From Chitinivibrionales bacterium (GTDB lineage: Bacteria; Fibrobacterota; Chitinivibrionia; Chitinivibrionales; JANQEN01), in contig JANQEN010000046.1 in assembly GCA_028278335.1 (NCBI GenBank), forward strand, positions 1 to 58,124: a stretch of 58,124 nt of DNA, written 5' to 3'. Positions 45,981 through 55,564 of the stretch are shown piece after piece. The notes under the pieces are model-generated. The model ran no database searches and was not told where the DNA came from. It saw only the letters and a program-made list of their open reading frames with translations. The position numbers were made by a program, and so were the translations under genes. Position 1 is the first letter of the stretch. The number at the start of each line of letters is the position of its first letter.

Positions 45981-47321
45981 ATGACAAAAAAAGCCTCAAA
46001 AACAAAGATAAAGACAGCGCCTATACTATGGTGGTTGACAATTTTTAGTGTTATTGTTTTTGTTGTTTTAGGGAACTGCTTTTTTGAAAGTGTCTGGTTC
46101 TCTCAGAGAACTGAACGCTTATTACGTTATGCTGCACTGGATAGCTGTTCAGCAGAAAAGGTCTCCTTCTCCCTTTTTCGTGGTGTCCGTATTAAAGACC
46201 TCAAAATTGATGAAGCGATTGAAAATGGTAAAACAGTATCCCTTAAAATTCCACAGTTAGTCATTCTTTTCAGACCAATAAAACTTTATAGCCGCTGGAA
46301 AACGTATAAAAAGGGAATACATAGACGCTTTGAGACAAAGAGGCATAAAAGATCGTCCTCGGGGAAATCCTTAGGTATTCTTTCAGATCTATATGGTTTA
46401 GTAAAAGAGCACGATCGACTATTGCTACCAGCATTAAAATTGATTTCAGCTAATGGTGTGGAGGTGTCTGTTGACAGCGTGGGGATACCACTCTATTCTC
46501 TGACTGGGGGTTCCTGTAAAATAAGAATAGACAAAAGAGACTCTTCAAAGATATACCTTAAAGGATCTGTAAAGAATGCATTAATTGGTGCACTCTTCTT
46601 TGAAAAAGTCCATGGTAAGGCACTGTTGCATGGTCCTTGTGTTACTGTTCAAAAAATAAAGGGAAACTTATTGGAGGGAAAGTTTTTGGGGGAGGGGCGT
46701 TGCTATTTCCATACCAATAAAATTGGCTACTGTCAGATCGAGGCAAAGCAGCTCTCCCTGGAGAAAGCCTATGCACTTCAGTCGGCGCAAGGAGGAGCTA
46801 TGACTGGACGTGCTGATTTTACGTTACACATTGATTCCTCCTACGCTCAGATAGATTCGCTTCGCGGAAAGGGGTTCTTTACAATGAGCGATGTCTCTTT
46901 GGAAAAGCTACCGGCCCTGGTTAAATTTGTTCGACTTACAGACCTCTCGAGCTTATTTCATTTACGTTTTAGTGAAATAAGTGGTGCAATTGGTTTTTCT
47001 CACGATACTCTTTCCTTTGATAGTATAAATGGGGAAGGAGAGCCAGTTTCAGTTGTTTCGTCAGGATGGTACAGACCTGTAAAGAGTAGATACAATTTTG
47101 CTGTTAAAGGCATTTTTCAACCCCATTATCAGGATAGCTTACCGGAAATAGTTTGGAATGCTTTGGTTGCTGAAGAGGAAGGTAGACGCTCGTTTAAGTG
47201 CACTGTTTATGGGGATCAGAAATCCCTCAATATTAGCTTAGAGAAACAGGTCATGAGAAGAGCCCTTAATAATGCCTTCCAAAATTTTGGAAAAGAGTTA
47301 AGAAGTTTATTCCGACGGTAG
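45981..47321 (+). CDS. AsmA-like envelope protein
   Basis: The product of about 446 residues (ATG 45981; GTG 45960 is an alternative) has one N-terminal membrane anchor (WWLTIFSVIVFVVLGNCFF) and a long beta-rich periplasmic body. The opening (SFSLFRGVRIKDLKI, PQLVILFRPIKLYSR) and the later LEGKFLGEGRCYF and GRADFTLHI segments follow the AsmA/TamB-type pattern. Relatives bridge the inner and outer membrane for lipid transport. Assignment is by pattern only. Confidence 0.65.
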   Translation: MTKKASKTKIKTAPILWWLTIFSVIVFVVLGNCFFESVWFSQRTERLLRYAALDSCSAEKVSFSLFRGVRIKDLKIDEAIENGKTVSLKIPQLVILFRPIKLYSRWKTYKKGIHRRFETKRHKRSSSGKSLGILSDLYGLVKEHDRLLLPALKLISANGVEVSVDSVGIPLYSLTGGSCKIRIDKRDSSKIYLKGSVKNALIGALFFEKVHGKALLHGPCVTVQKIKGNLLEGKFLGEGRCYFHTNKIGYCQIEAKQLSLEKAYALQSAQGGAMTGRADFTLHIDSSYAQIDSLRGKGFFTMSDVSLEKLPALVKFVRLTDLSSLFHLRFSEISGAIGFSHDTLSFDSINGEGEPVSVVSSGWYRPVKSRYNFAVKGIFQPHYQDSLPEIVWNALVAEEEGRRSFKCTVYGDQKSLNISLEKQVMRRALNNAFQNFGKELRSLFRR

Positions 47322-47330
47322 CATTTTTCT

Positions 47331-49640
47331 TTAGCTGAAGAGATCCTGTTGGCCTGAGACAATAGTATCAAAATCACTACTGCGCCACTCTAAAATCGAG
47401 TCAGCAATTGGTTTTAACTGACTCTCAATATAATGATTATAATCAAGCGGAGCTGTGACCTTTTCAACTGGTTGTGGGCCGTCTATTGTAATATAATACC
47501 TGATAACAGAGCCCGGTTTAGTTAGATGCATCGCTGCCTGCACATGGGGTGGTTTGTGTGTGGTATACTCATTAAGAGGTTTACGTAACTGCTTACGATA
47601 AATTAGGCTTTTGTCAAAATGTCCCTGTTTTACTTTATTTACGGTGGTGATAATGAATGATTCAAAGGGTTGGTTTTGAAATATGAGTTTGTATAGAGTA
47701 TACTGAAATTCACGGGCAAGTTGGGTCCAGTCCGAACGAGCAGCTTCCAATCCCTTAAAGATGAGTTGTATTTCTCCCTCCTGTTCGACAGCACCGCAAT
47801 AGCGTTTTTTACTTCCCTGTGTGCTTCCTCGAATGGCAGGCATAAAAAAGTAGCGAAAGTGCTCATCAAATTCAAGTTCCAACGCTGAGTCTGCTGAAAA
47901 TGCTTCGCTGATATGGTTTTGAAGCCAATTATTTACTTTGTCAACAATTTCCTTGCCAATAGTTAAGGCCTTGTTCTCTTTTCCCGGTCCAATCACCACA
48001 AAGAGCGAGTCCGTGTCACCATAGAGAACATAATGGGGAGTCTCCTGTTCTATAAATGATTTGGTGGATTTAAGAATATATTGACCAGTTTCAGTAATTG
48101 TCTGTGCTAAGGTTGGTGAAAAAAAGCGACAACCCGGTGATCCCAAGACTCCATAAAAACTATTCATTAATATTTTAATTGCATAGGAAAGCGGCTCGTT
48201 TCCAGTAGATTTAGCCTCTTTCCTAGCCTGCATAAGATCGAAGATAATTTTGGGAAGCAGGGCATTTTCTTTAGAGAAAGAAGCCTTGGTAGGACCGGTG
48301 ATACATGGGGCATCCGTCCGTTTTGCTGCGAGTGGATCAATACAGAAGGTCATTATAATGGTAGGGTAGAGGCTCTTAAAATCAAGCATCAAGACATTTT
48401 CGTAAATGCCTGGTTTTGGCTCTAAAACAAAGCCGCCAGTTAAGGTTCCGGTAAAATGGGGAACATCCTCTTTGTCAATAGCTATATACCCCTTTCGGTG
48501 TAATCGAGGCAAATAGAGATAATCAAAGGCTGCAACACTTCTACCGAGCTGATCCAAGAGGTGGCCTGATCGCTTGGAACGCTCTATTGCATTAGCAAGA
48601 AGATTAGTCTTGTCAAATATCTCCTTTGTCAAAATCGCGTCTTCTAGATTGTATCGTGCTAAAGCCTCTTTGTCCTCCCGAAATAATTGATCAATTTTCT
48701 CTATCTTTTCTCTACCAGATTCTTCGATCAGTTTACCCTTCCCCAACATCTGGTGAGCAACAAAATTAAGAGAGAATCGATCAAAGGAGTAATTATTTGC
48801 TCGAAGCATAACTGGGACATCCAACACCACTCTTCCGGGAACAGCTATTCTATGTTGATGTGTTGAGTCTGTTCTTTTTCGAACAAGGGTGCCCTTGTCT
48901 CTACCAATTTCAAAGGGAATTCCCAAAATTTCACAGCGCCGCTGTAAAAAGACACAATCAAAGTTGATGACATTCCAACCGATAAGAATATCGGGGTCTT
49001 CCTCTTTAAGGTGCTGCAAAAAGTTGGTGATTAAAGCGCTCTCATCCTTGCAGAATAAAAGAGTTTGATCTTCTCTGCCAGTTCCAATCATGAACACTTT
49101 TTTATTCTTGCCAAAACTGGCAATACTGTATAGTGTCTGGCTTGACGTGTTGATTTCAATATCAAAGGAGAGTACTTCCAGGGAGCCATGAAAGTCACTT
49201 CCTCGAATTTTGGGGTTTTTGTATAGTACCTGACTCCCTTTCCTTGCAGGTGTGCCCGTGAGAGTAAATCCACCAGCCACCATTCGTTCCATGAGAAACC
49301 GCTCTGTTGGATAGATATCCGATTCAAAGGTAGCAATACCTTTCTCTTTTAAATCCAGTCGACACTGTTGATAGTGCCCATTGGTGGAAAAGTAGAGGCA
49401 ATCCACATCGACACCATCCATGGTTTGAAGGGGCAATCCTTTTCTTTGATATGCCAACGTTGTCAAGTTTTGTGGGGTGGATCGAGCAATGAAAAATAGC
49501 GGTTTATAGTTATCAATAATAATGGAAATTGGCTTTCGAGATTCCGATACGCCGTGGAGATGTATTTCAAAATGATTTTCTTTATCAAAGGAGTGGGTGG
49601 TTAGAAGGAAAAATCGTTGAGGAGGTTTTTGTTGAGTCAT
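47331..49640 (-). CDS. polB: Family B DNA polymerase (Pol II type)
   Basis: I start at ATG 49640 (MTQQKPPQRFFLLTTHS), giving 769 residues. The exonuclease has SFDIEINTSS and GWNVINFDCVFL. Polymerase motifs are LMLDFKSLYPTIIM (motif A), LMNSFYGVLGSPGCRF (B) and YGDTDSLFVV (C). The length and motifs match bacterial Pol II, a replication-repair polymerase with proofreading. It converges with the AsmA-like gene, 10 bp apart. Confidence 0.95.
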   Translation of the reverse strand: MTQQKPPQRFFLLTTHSFDKENHFEIHLHGVSESRKPISIIIDNYKPLFFIARSTPQNLTTLAYQRKGLPLQTMDGVDVDCLYFSTNGHYQQCRLDLKEKGIATFESDIYPTERFLMERMVAGGFTLTGTPARKGSQVLYKNPKIRGSDFHGSLEVLSFDIEINTSSQTLYSIASFGKNKKVFMIGTGREDQTLLFCKDESALITNFLQHLKEEDPDILIGWNVINFDCVFLQRRCEILGIPFEIGRDKGTLVRKRTDSTHQHRIAVPGRVVLDVPVMLRANNYSFDRFSLNFVAHQMLGKGKLIEESGREKIEKIDQLFREDKEALARYNLEDAILTKEIFDKTNLLANAIERSKRSGHLLDQLGRSVAAFDYLYLPRLHRKGYIAIDKEDVPHFTGTLTGGFVLEPKPGIYENVLMLDFKSLYPTIIMTFCIDPLAAKRTDAPCITGPTKASFSKENALLPKIIFDLMQARKEAKSTGNEPLSYAIKILMNSFYGVLGSPGCRFFSPTLAQTITETGQYILKSTKSFIEQETPHYVLYGDTDSLFVVIGPGKENKALTIGKEIVDKVNNWLQNHISEAFSADSALELEFDEHFRYFFMPAIRGSTQGSKKRYCGAVEQEGEIQLIFKGLEAARSDWTQLAREFQYTLYKLIFQNQPFESFIITTVNKVKQGHFDKSLIYRKQLRKPLNEYTTHKPPHVQAAMHLTKPGSVIRYYITIDGPQPVEKVTAPLDYNHYIESQLKPIADSILEWRSSDFDTIVSGQQDLFS

Positions 49641-49896
49641 GGTTGAGAGAAATAAGCCTATTAATGAAATATTCGTCCAATCGAATCGTAATGTATCCAA
49701 GGACCAAAATAAATATTAACCAAGGTTTAAGTACTATTTGGATTCAAGTATTGACTTATATACAAGGAGTAACTTATCATTAAATACAGTTGTTTATATA
49801 ATTTGGGGGAAAATTATATTATACCTACACCTTAATAAGAGAATCGGTATAGATTATTATATATAATACACCAATTAAATACATAAGGAGGTAGTT

Positions 49897-50247
49897 GTGG
49901 AGGTAGATAATGTATGGGAAAAAATTAGAAGAGGTGTAAAAGAGGGTGCTGCTCTTTCAATGGAGAAGATTGAAGAGTATACACGCATTGGTAAACTTAA
50001 GATTGATGAATTCTCTGTTAAGCGTAAAATTGAGCGGAATTACGTGGATATTGGAGAACGGGTTTTTGAGCTTCTTGCTGAGGATAAGGGCTCGGAGATT
50101 GAAAAGGATATTCTTATCACCAATGCCGTGGATAATATCAATGCGCTGAAAGAGGAGTTAGAAGAGATAGATGAGAAGATCCAGGAAGCGCCAAAGGAAG
50201 CTAAGAGTAAAACTGAAGAGGGTGACGACGAGATTACTGGAATTTAG
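49897..50247 (+). CDS. Small acidic coiled-coil protein
   Basis: The 116-residue soluble protein starts at GTG behind an excellent AAGGAGGT ribosome site. It is almost entirely helical and charged (EKIRRGVKEGAALSMEKIEEY, then NALKEELEEIDEKIQEA), with a coiled-coil in the second half. No family is recognised; it resembles YtxH-like stress proteins in style. The M23 peptidase gene starts 2 nt after its stop, so they form an operon. Confidence 0.6.
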   Translation: MEVDNVWEKIRRGVKEGAALSMEKIEEYTRIGKLKIDEFSVKRKIERNYVDIGERVFELLAEDKGSEIEKDILITNAVDNINALKEELEEIDEKIQEAPKEAKSKTEEGDDEITGI

Positions 50248-50249
50248 TA

Positions 50250-51131
50250 TTGGGTATTAAAAGATTTTTTGTTTTAGTTCCACCGAGACAGAAACGGATC
50301 CGCTACATTAGGATCCGTTTTGGTGTTATTGTAGCTTTGTTTATACTGTTAGTTGGTGGCATCACCGGTTTCTTTATTCCCTTTAATGCTTTTACTCCCG
50401 ATGTCGTTGAGCTCAATCAAAAAAACTATTTAACTGATCAAAACAGAACGCTCCTCTCAAAAATTCGCACCATGCGTGAGGTGTTTTTCGACCTGCAAAA
50501 CAAGGTTGATACTTTAGAGAGAATGAAAGAACGCCTGGTCACGGTTATTGAAGCAGACATTCCAAAAGATTCCACAATGTCAACAAGTGTTGACAATCTG
50601 GAAGAGGCAAATCTTGACAATGTGCTTTCCTATTTAAATTCAGTAGAGAGTTTTTATAATAGCTTTGAGGTAAAGGTTGATAAGTTTCGAACCTATTTTG
50701 ACAGAATTCCAGTCATTAAACCGATTTTTAAGGAATTCGTCATTAGTGCACCCTTTGGAAAGATGAGAGATCCCTTTACCGGTGATATGAAAATGCATAA
50801 GGGAATTGATTTTAGTGCAAAACGGGGAACTCCTGTGGTAGCAACCGCTTCGGGAGTCGTTGATCTATTAGAAAATCATAGTTATTGGGGAAAACGGATT
50901 CGTATTCGTCATAGCTATGGATTTTCAACCGTGTATGCACACCTGGGTAGCGTGAAAGTTCGAAAGAGTAAGCGGGTAAATAAAGGTGACATTATTGGAA
51001 CGGTTGGTATCACAGGATTGACAACTGGGCCACATCTTCATTATGAGATTCATCGGCACGGTGTGTCTATTGATCCACAAAACTACTTCTTCAATGATAA
51101 TATCACTTTAGCCTCCTCTGCAGCCCAATGA
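50250..51131 (+). CDS. M23 family metallopeptidase (LytM domain) with membrane anchor
   Basis: The 293-residue protein starts at TTG. It has one membrane segment (about 26-48), a coiled-coil (about 60-110) and a C-terminal LytM domain (about 165-285): zinc ligands lie in MHKGIDFSA (H-x-x-x-D) and GPHLHYEIH (H-x-H), with catalytic-domain features STVYAHLGSV. All zinc ligands are present, so it may be an active endopeptidase or an EnvC/NlpD-type amidase activator at the periplasmic face. It overlaps the next gene by ATGA. Confidence 0.88.
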   Translation: MGIKRFFVLVPPRQKRIRYIRIRFGVIVALFILLVGGITGFFIPFNAFTPDVVELNQKNYLTDQNRTLLSKIRTMREVFFDLQNKVDTLERMKERLVTVIEADIPKDSTMSTSVDNLEEANLDNVLSYLNSVESFYNSFEVKVDKFRTYFDRIPVIKPIFKEFVISAPFGKMRDPFTGDMKMHKGIDFSAKRGTPVVATASGVVDLLENHSYWGKRIRIRHSYGFSTVYAHLGSVKVRKSKRVNKGDIIGTVGITGLTTGPHLHYEIHRHGVSIDPQNYFFNDNITLASSAAQ

Positions 51132-52129
51132 AGATACTGATTCTTCGGTTCTCTTCCATGGGTGATGTTGTCCTCATATCCCCACTGTTAACTACGCTAA
51201 AAAACCACCATCCGCAAGCTCAAATTACTCTGGTAACTAAAAAATTGTATGCAGATCTTTTTTCTGATGATGATCGGATCGATTCTACAAGGCATTATGC
51301 TAAAGAGTCTGCCCAAAAGCTTTTTGCTGACTTATCATCGCAAGGGTGGGATATGGTGCTTGACTTACAAAACAGCCGAACGAGCAGATCTCTTTGTAGA
51401 AAATACCTTTCTTATGCTCCCCTTAAATCATTTAATAAGCTTCATCTTCAACGAACAATCCTATTATTATTACGGTTAAATACCTACCAAAAAAAGGACT
51501 CTGTTGTCAAGCGCTATATTGATACAGCACATGTACTCAATCAAAAAAAAATTCCCACAGCAACATTACATTTTGATAACAACACCATTCCAGATTGTAT
51601 ACCCACAGCTTTTACTAATAGTCGAGATGAGCCAATTCTTGGTCTTTTTCCTTTTGCTGCATGGAATAATAAGCGGTGGCCTCAGGAATCATTTATTGCT
51701 GTGGGAGCTCATTTTATAGCAAAGGGATTTAGGATTATGATCTTCGGTGGACCTGAAGATAAGCAACGAGCTGATTCCATGGTGCAGACTTTGGGGGAGC
51801 GCTCTTTCTCTTGTGCTGGGAAATTAAATCTTTATCAAGTGGGATGTATGCTAAAAAAATGTTCACTTGCTCTGGGAAATGATACTGGATTGTCTCATCT
51901 TGCTCGAGCCTGTGGGGTAAGGACCGGTGTAATTTTTGGAGCGACAACAAAGCATTTTGGTTTCTTCCCCTATGGGGACCCTCCCTTTGTAGTATTTGAA
52001 ACCACCCATTTTTGTCGTCCCTGTCATGCCCATGGTGGAAACCGGTGTTGGCGAATTACTAGACCCTGTTTAAAAAAGATCAACGTTAGGCAGGTGATTT
52101 CTGGCTTGGAAAGATTATTAAATTCATAA
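51128..52129 (+). CDS. Glycosyltransferase family 9 (heptosyltransferase-like)
   Basis: The 333-residue enzyme opens MKILILRFSSMGDVVLISPLL, the GT9 signature, and has the donor-binding segment GNDTGLSHLARACG and FPFAAWNNKRWP. GT9 enzymes transfer heptose or similar sugars to the LPS core on the inner face of the inner membrane. The sugar donor cannot be told from sequence. It is coupled to the M23 gene (ATGA overlap). Confidence 0.92.
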   Translation: MKILILRFSSMGDVVLISPLLTTLKNHHPQAQITLVTKKLYADLFSDDDRIDSTRHYAKESAQKLFADLSSQGWDMVLDLQNSRTSRSLCRKYLSYAPLKSFNKLHLQRTILLLLRLNTYQKKDSVVKRYIDTAHVLNQKKIPTATLHFDNNTIPDCIPTAFTNSRDEPILGLFPFAAWNNKRWPQESFIAVGAHFIAKGFRIMIFGGPEDKQRADSMVQTLGERSFSCAGKLNLYQVGCMLKKCSLALGNDTGLSHLARACGVRTGVIFGATTKHFGFFPYGDPPFVVFETTHFCRPCHAHGGNRCWRITRPCLKKINVRQVISGLERLLNS

Positions 52130-52134
52130 GAAAA

Positions 52135-52497
52135 ATGTGTCCCATGTTTTATTTTAATGCCACTATGATGTTACCAAAATGTTTGACAGCAAGAATAGTT
52201 ATTATCCTTATAATTTTATCTGGGTTCACCGTTACCAGAGCACAGGGAGATAAACAACAACGCTTTGAGCAGTATCTCATTGGTATTAAGCATGTTGAGT
52301 CTGCCTATAGTTTATCTGAACCAGAGAAGATGGCCTATTATAAAAAGCTTGTGGAGATCACGGGATTTACAGCGGATTCTGCAAAGGTGTACGTAGAAAA
52401 ATATCGAGAACATCCAGAGAAATGGGCAAAATTAATTGATGATATTATTGCTTTTTTAGAAAAGAATGATAAAGAAAACCAGGAACAACAGGAATAG
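52135..52497 (+). CDS. Small exported protein of unknown function
   Basis: The 120-residue protein has a signal peptide (about 18-36, ARIVIILIILSGFTVTRAQ; a start at an internal Met is possible). The mature part is helical and ends in a charged stretch ENQEQQE. It has no family I recognise. It starts 5 nt after the glycosyltransferase stop and is followed 18 nt later by thioredoxin, so it is in an operon. Confidence 0.6.
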   Translation: MCPMFYFNATMMLPKCLTARIVIILIILSGFTVTRAQGDKQQRFEQYLIGIKHVESAYSLSEPEKMAYYKKLVEITGFTADSAKVYVEKYREHPEKWAKLIDDIIAFLEKNDKENQEQQE

Positions 52498-52515
52498 AGG
52501 AATACGATCGCTAGT

Positions 52516-52854
52516 ATGAGCAATAACACCCTAATAGAATTCACCGATACCAACTTTGAGGAAGAGGTCCTCAAGTCGACCCAACCAGTAATTGTAGATT
52601 TTTGGGCACCCTGGTGTGGCCCCTGTAAAATGCTTACTCCAATTATTGAAGAACTTGCACAACAGTTTAAGGATTCAGTTAAAATTGGCAAACTTGATAC
52701 AGACAATAATCCTCTTATTGCAACAAAGTATGCAATAAACAGCATCCCAACACTTCTTTTTTTGGTACATGGAACAATTAAGGACAAGGTAGTTGGTGTA
52801 GTACCCAAGGATGCTTTAATCTCAAAGATCCAAGCTATAATTACAACAGCATAA
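52516..52854 (+). CDS. trxA: Thioredoxin
   Basis: The 112-residue protein has the canonical active site WAPWCGPCKML, the buried DFWAPW sheet and the cis-Pro in SIPTLLF. It is a cytoplasmic thiol-disulfide reductant. Its length and motifs match thioredoxin 1 throughout. Confidence 0.97.
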   Translation: MSNNTLIEFTDTNFEEEVLKSTQPVIVDFWAPWCGPCKMLTPIIEELAQQFKDSVKIGKLDTDNNPLIATKYAINSIPTLLFLVHGTIKDKVVGVVPKDALISKIQAIITTA

Positions 52855-52923
52855 TAGCTTTTTAGATCATCCAGAATATAAGAATATTTTTTACCTGTGT
52901 TTAAAAATCTGAAGTAAAAACCT

Positions 52924-53907
52924 ATGAAATATCGATTACTTGGAAATAGCGATATTACTGTCTCAGAAATTGGTCTTGGCTGTTGGACCCTTGGCGGACT
53001 TAACTGGGAGGATGGTCGCTTTTCCAGTGGATGGAAACCGGTCGATATTGATGAGGCAAAGGCGGCTATTCACTACGCCATAGGACACGGTATCACTCAT
53101 TTCGATAATGCCGATGTGTATGGCAATGGCGCTGCAGAAAGGCTCTTAGCTGACGCTCTTGGGTCGGAAAATCAAAGCGTGGTTGTCTCAAGTAAGGTCG
53201 GATGGTTTTCTGGTACAGCATTGCATGCCTATGAATCTGGTCATATCATTCACCAGTGTGAGCAATCCCTTACCAATCTAAATCGAGACTATTTAGATAT
53301 TTACTATTTTCATCATCCAAATTTTGGCCCAAACGATTGTTACTTGGACGAGGCCTGTTTGGCAATGAATCGTCTGAAAGAGCAGGGAAAGATACGTCTC
53401 ATCGGTCTTTCTGCTTACTCCCAGAGGGATTTTTCCCGCTTGATCCCAAAAATAGAACCAACTGTGGTGCAGAGTTGGGCCCATTGCATGGACTATCATT
53501 TTATTGCACCCAACTCACCACTTATGCAATTATGTAAAAAGTATACTATCTCCTTTGTCGCATTTAGCCCACTTAATCAGGGTCTGTTGCTAAATAAATA
53601 TTCGAGTAGTAATCCACCTTCCTTTTGCGATGGTGATCATCGAAGTAATTCTGAAAAGTTTCGTAAAGAGAATTTACAACAGGCAGAACAGGGTATTGAG
53701 CAACTTAACGCTGAGTTTGGAGATTTATCGCAAGAGGAGCTTGTTCGATTGGCCCTACAATATGTGCTCCATCACGAACACGTCGCAGGTGTTATTCCCG
53801 GCTTTCGCGATCTGTCTCAGGTGGCAATGCATTGTGCTGCTGCAGATCGACCATTGAATGGTACAGAAATATCGGCTATTCGCAGAGCCTTTAAAAGCCA
53901 ACAATAA
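52924..53907 (+). CDS. Aldo/keto reductase
   Basis: The 327-residue cytoplasmic enzyme has the family opening YRLLGNSDITVSEIGLGCW, the active-site segment FDNADVYGNGAAERLL with the catalytic Asp and Tyr, and SSKVGW. It reduces a carbonyl with NADPH; substrate unknown. It is 69 bp after thioredoxin and probably transcribed with it or alone. Confidence 0.93.
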   Translation: MKYRLLGNSDITVSEIGLGCWTLGGLNWEDGRFSSGWKPVDIDEAKAAIHYAIGHGITHFDNADVYGNGAAERLLADALGSENQSVVVSSKVGWFSGTALHAYESGHIIHQCEQSLTNLNRDYLDIYYFHHPNFGPNDCYLDEACLAMNRLKEQGKIRLIGLSAYSQRDFSRLIPKIEPTVVQSWAHCMDYHFIAPNSPLMQLCKKYTISFVAFSPLNQGLLLNKYSSSNPPSFCDGDHRSNSEKFRKENLQQAEQGIEQLNAEFGDLSQEELVRLALQYVLHHEHVAGVIPGFRDLSQVAMHCAAADRPLNGTEISAIRRAFKSQQ

Positions 53908-54227
53908 ACAACATCATTTGATATATACATAGGGACCTTTTCCTTCTGATAAAACAGAAAGAAATATGCTATTGCCAATATTGTTATATTAAATTTGTTA
54001 TCCGGTGCTTTGAAGCTGATCACCAAATTACTAATAAAATTTCAGAAAAAATGATTGCTAAAAGATATAAGGCATTGAAATTAAGATGATTAATATGTTT
54101 TATGTGCTCACTTATTGTGAGCGCTTATTTAATTTAATGGCAGACAGGTCACCTTCATTTTGTTATCTTATAGTATGAAACAAATTCATATCACATCATC
54201 TTGTCGTTTTGTCCAGAGGAGTGTTGT
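53908..54227. other. Intergenic region, 320 bp, with operator-like hairpin
   Basis: The gap between the aldo/keto reductase gene and the propeller-protein cluster holds GTGCTCAC, 5-nt spacer, GTGAGCGC (54104-54124; 7 of 8 pairs). GTGAGCGC resembles half of a LacI-type operator, and the repeat could also be a weak terminator. A GAGGAG ribosome site lies just before 54228. I see no gene. Confidence 0.4.
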
Positions 54228-55547
54228 ATGAGTAATAAAAAAATCATCAAAAAATTACTACTCTTAATTTTAACTAGTTGTTTTGTCATTTATGCAAAAT
54301 GGGAATTAGTGGGACTAAAAGGTGTCCCTGTCACAACTATTGATACGGACCCATCACTTTCTGCACCCAAAGCGTTTATTGGTACTGCGGGCAAAGGGAT
54401 ATATCGGTATGAATTTGCCATGGATACTCTTTTTCCCTTTTATTCAAGCAATACTGATTCCTTTGAGCTCTATATGCGAGATGTCAAGGCTTCTTCCTTT
54501 GACAAAGGTGTCTACTACGTCGGAACTGATAGCGGACTCTGTCTGTACTCAATGGGTGGGACAAATAAGTGGATCTGGCATAAAATGAATGGTATACCAC
54601 AGGAACCTGTTTATGCAATCGCTGGTGCAAACCGTTCACTCTTTTTTGTTGCGACTAAAGAAAAGATTTATAAATCTAGCATGAGTAGTATTGATTGGAG
54701 ACCGGTTCCTGTTTCTGATGCTCTTCCATCTTACCAGTCAGTGCCGTTTTTTGACGCCCTTCATATTCATCAACATAACGGAACCAATCTTTATGCTGGT
54801 TCGCATGTTACTAGCTCTTGGTCTTCATGGTTTGGCGCTGTGTCAAGTAGCGATGAAGGGAATTCCTGGACAGAAAATAACCAATCCTTAGTTCCACCTG
54901 TTAATGCTGTATATAGTTATGCCAGTTACAATGATACAAATTGCTTTTTCTTTGCCGGGACAGATAAGGGGGTATTTAGACAAATAGTAGGATTGAGTAG
55001 ATGGGAGCGGTACAAACCGGGACCGTTAGATGGACAACAGGTAAATGATTTACATCTATCCAATTATGGTACTTTACGAAACACTGAACTATTTGCCTGT
55101 ACAAAAAATGGTGCCTATCTTTTGTCAGCTTATCCAGAGGGCTCTATGGATGATGCACAATGGCGTGATTTAGCCCTTGGCAAAAAATCCAATTGCGCCT
55201 ATGCCTTTCCCTATTTTAGTAGTCATTCTTATTGGTTAGTGGGTACTGATGATGGCCTATATAAATACACACGAGATATCTCCTTTGTAAAAAATCCCAA
55301 CAATAAAAAGCTAGCAACAACAATAGTCGTACAACAACAAAAGAACATATTTTTCTTGAAGAATATTGATAATAAAGTAGTAACACTCTGCGTGTATAAT
55401 TTACAAGGGAGACTGATAAAGCAGCATAACAATAAGGGGACAAAGGCAATATTAGATCTCTCGCAATTGTCTCAAGGTATGTATTTAGTTGGTTTACTGG
55501 CTAAAAATGGATCAGTACAACACACATTCCACATTAAAAATTATTAA
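54228..55547 (+). CDS. Secreted beta-propeller-like surface protein (paralogue)
   Basis: I use the ATG at 54228 with its GAGGAG site. The 439-residue protein has a signal peptide (MSNKKIIKKLLLLILTSCFVIYA) and opens WELVGLKGVPVTTIDT, then blades such as AFIGTAGKGIYRYE, YYVGTDSGLCLYS, FFAGTDKGVFRQI and WLVGTDDGLYKYT. The C-terminal about 80 residues are a sorting tail (ITLCVYNLQGRL-like strand, then LSQGMYLVGL). It belongs to the family of the genes at 9880 and 57166. Blade repeats of G-T-x-x-G-L-Y type are as in Reg_prop proteins. It heads a rightward cluster. Confidence 0.65.
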   Translation: MSNKKIIKKLLLLILTSCFVIYAKWELVGLKGVPVTTIDTDPSLSAPKAFIGTAGKGIYRYEFAMDTLFPFYSSNTDSFELYMRDVKASSFDKGVYYVGTDSGLCLYSMGGTNKWIWHKMNGIPQEPVYAIAGANRSLFFVATKEKIYKSSMSSIDWRPVPVSDALPSYQSVPFFDALHIHQHNGTNLYAGSHVTSSWSSWFGAVSSSDEGNSWTENNQSLVPPVNAVYSYASYNDTNCFFFAGTDKGVFRQIVGLSRWERYKPGPLDGQQVNDLHLSNYGTLRNTELFACTKNGAYLLSAYPEGSMDDAQWRDLALGKKSNCAYAFPYFSSHSYWLVGTDDGLYKYTRDISFVKNPNNKKLATTIVVQQQKNIFFLKNIDNKVVTLCVYNLQGRLIKQHNNKGTKAILDLSQLSQGMYLVGLLAKNGSVQHTFHIKNY

Positions 55548-55564
55548 TTGATTAGTAGTAGAAT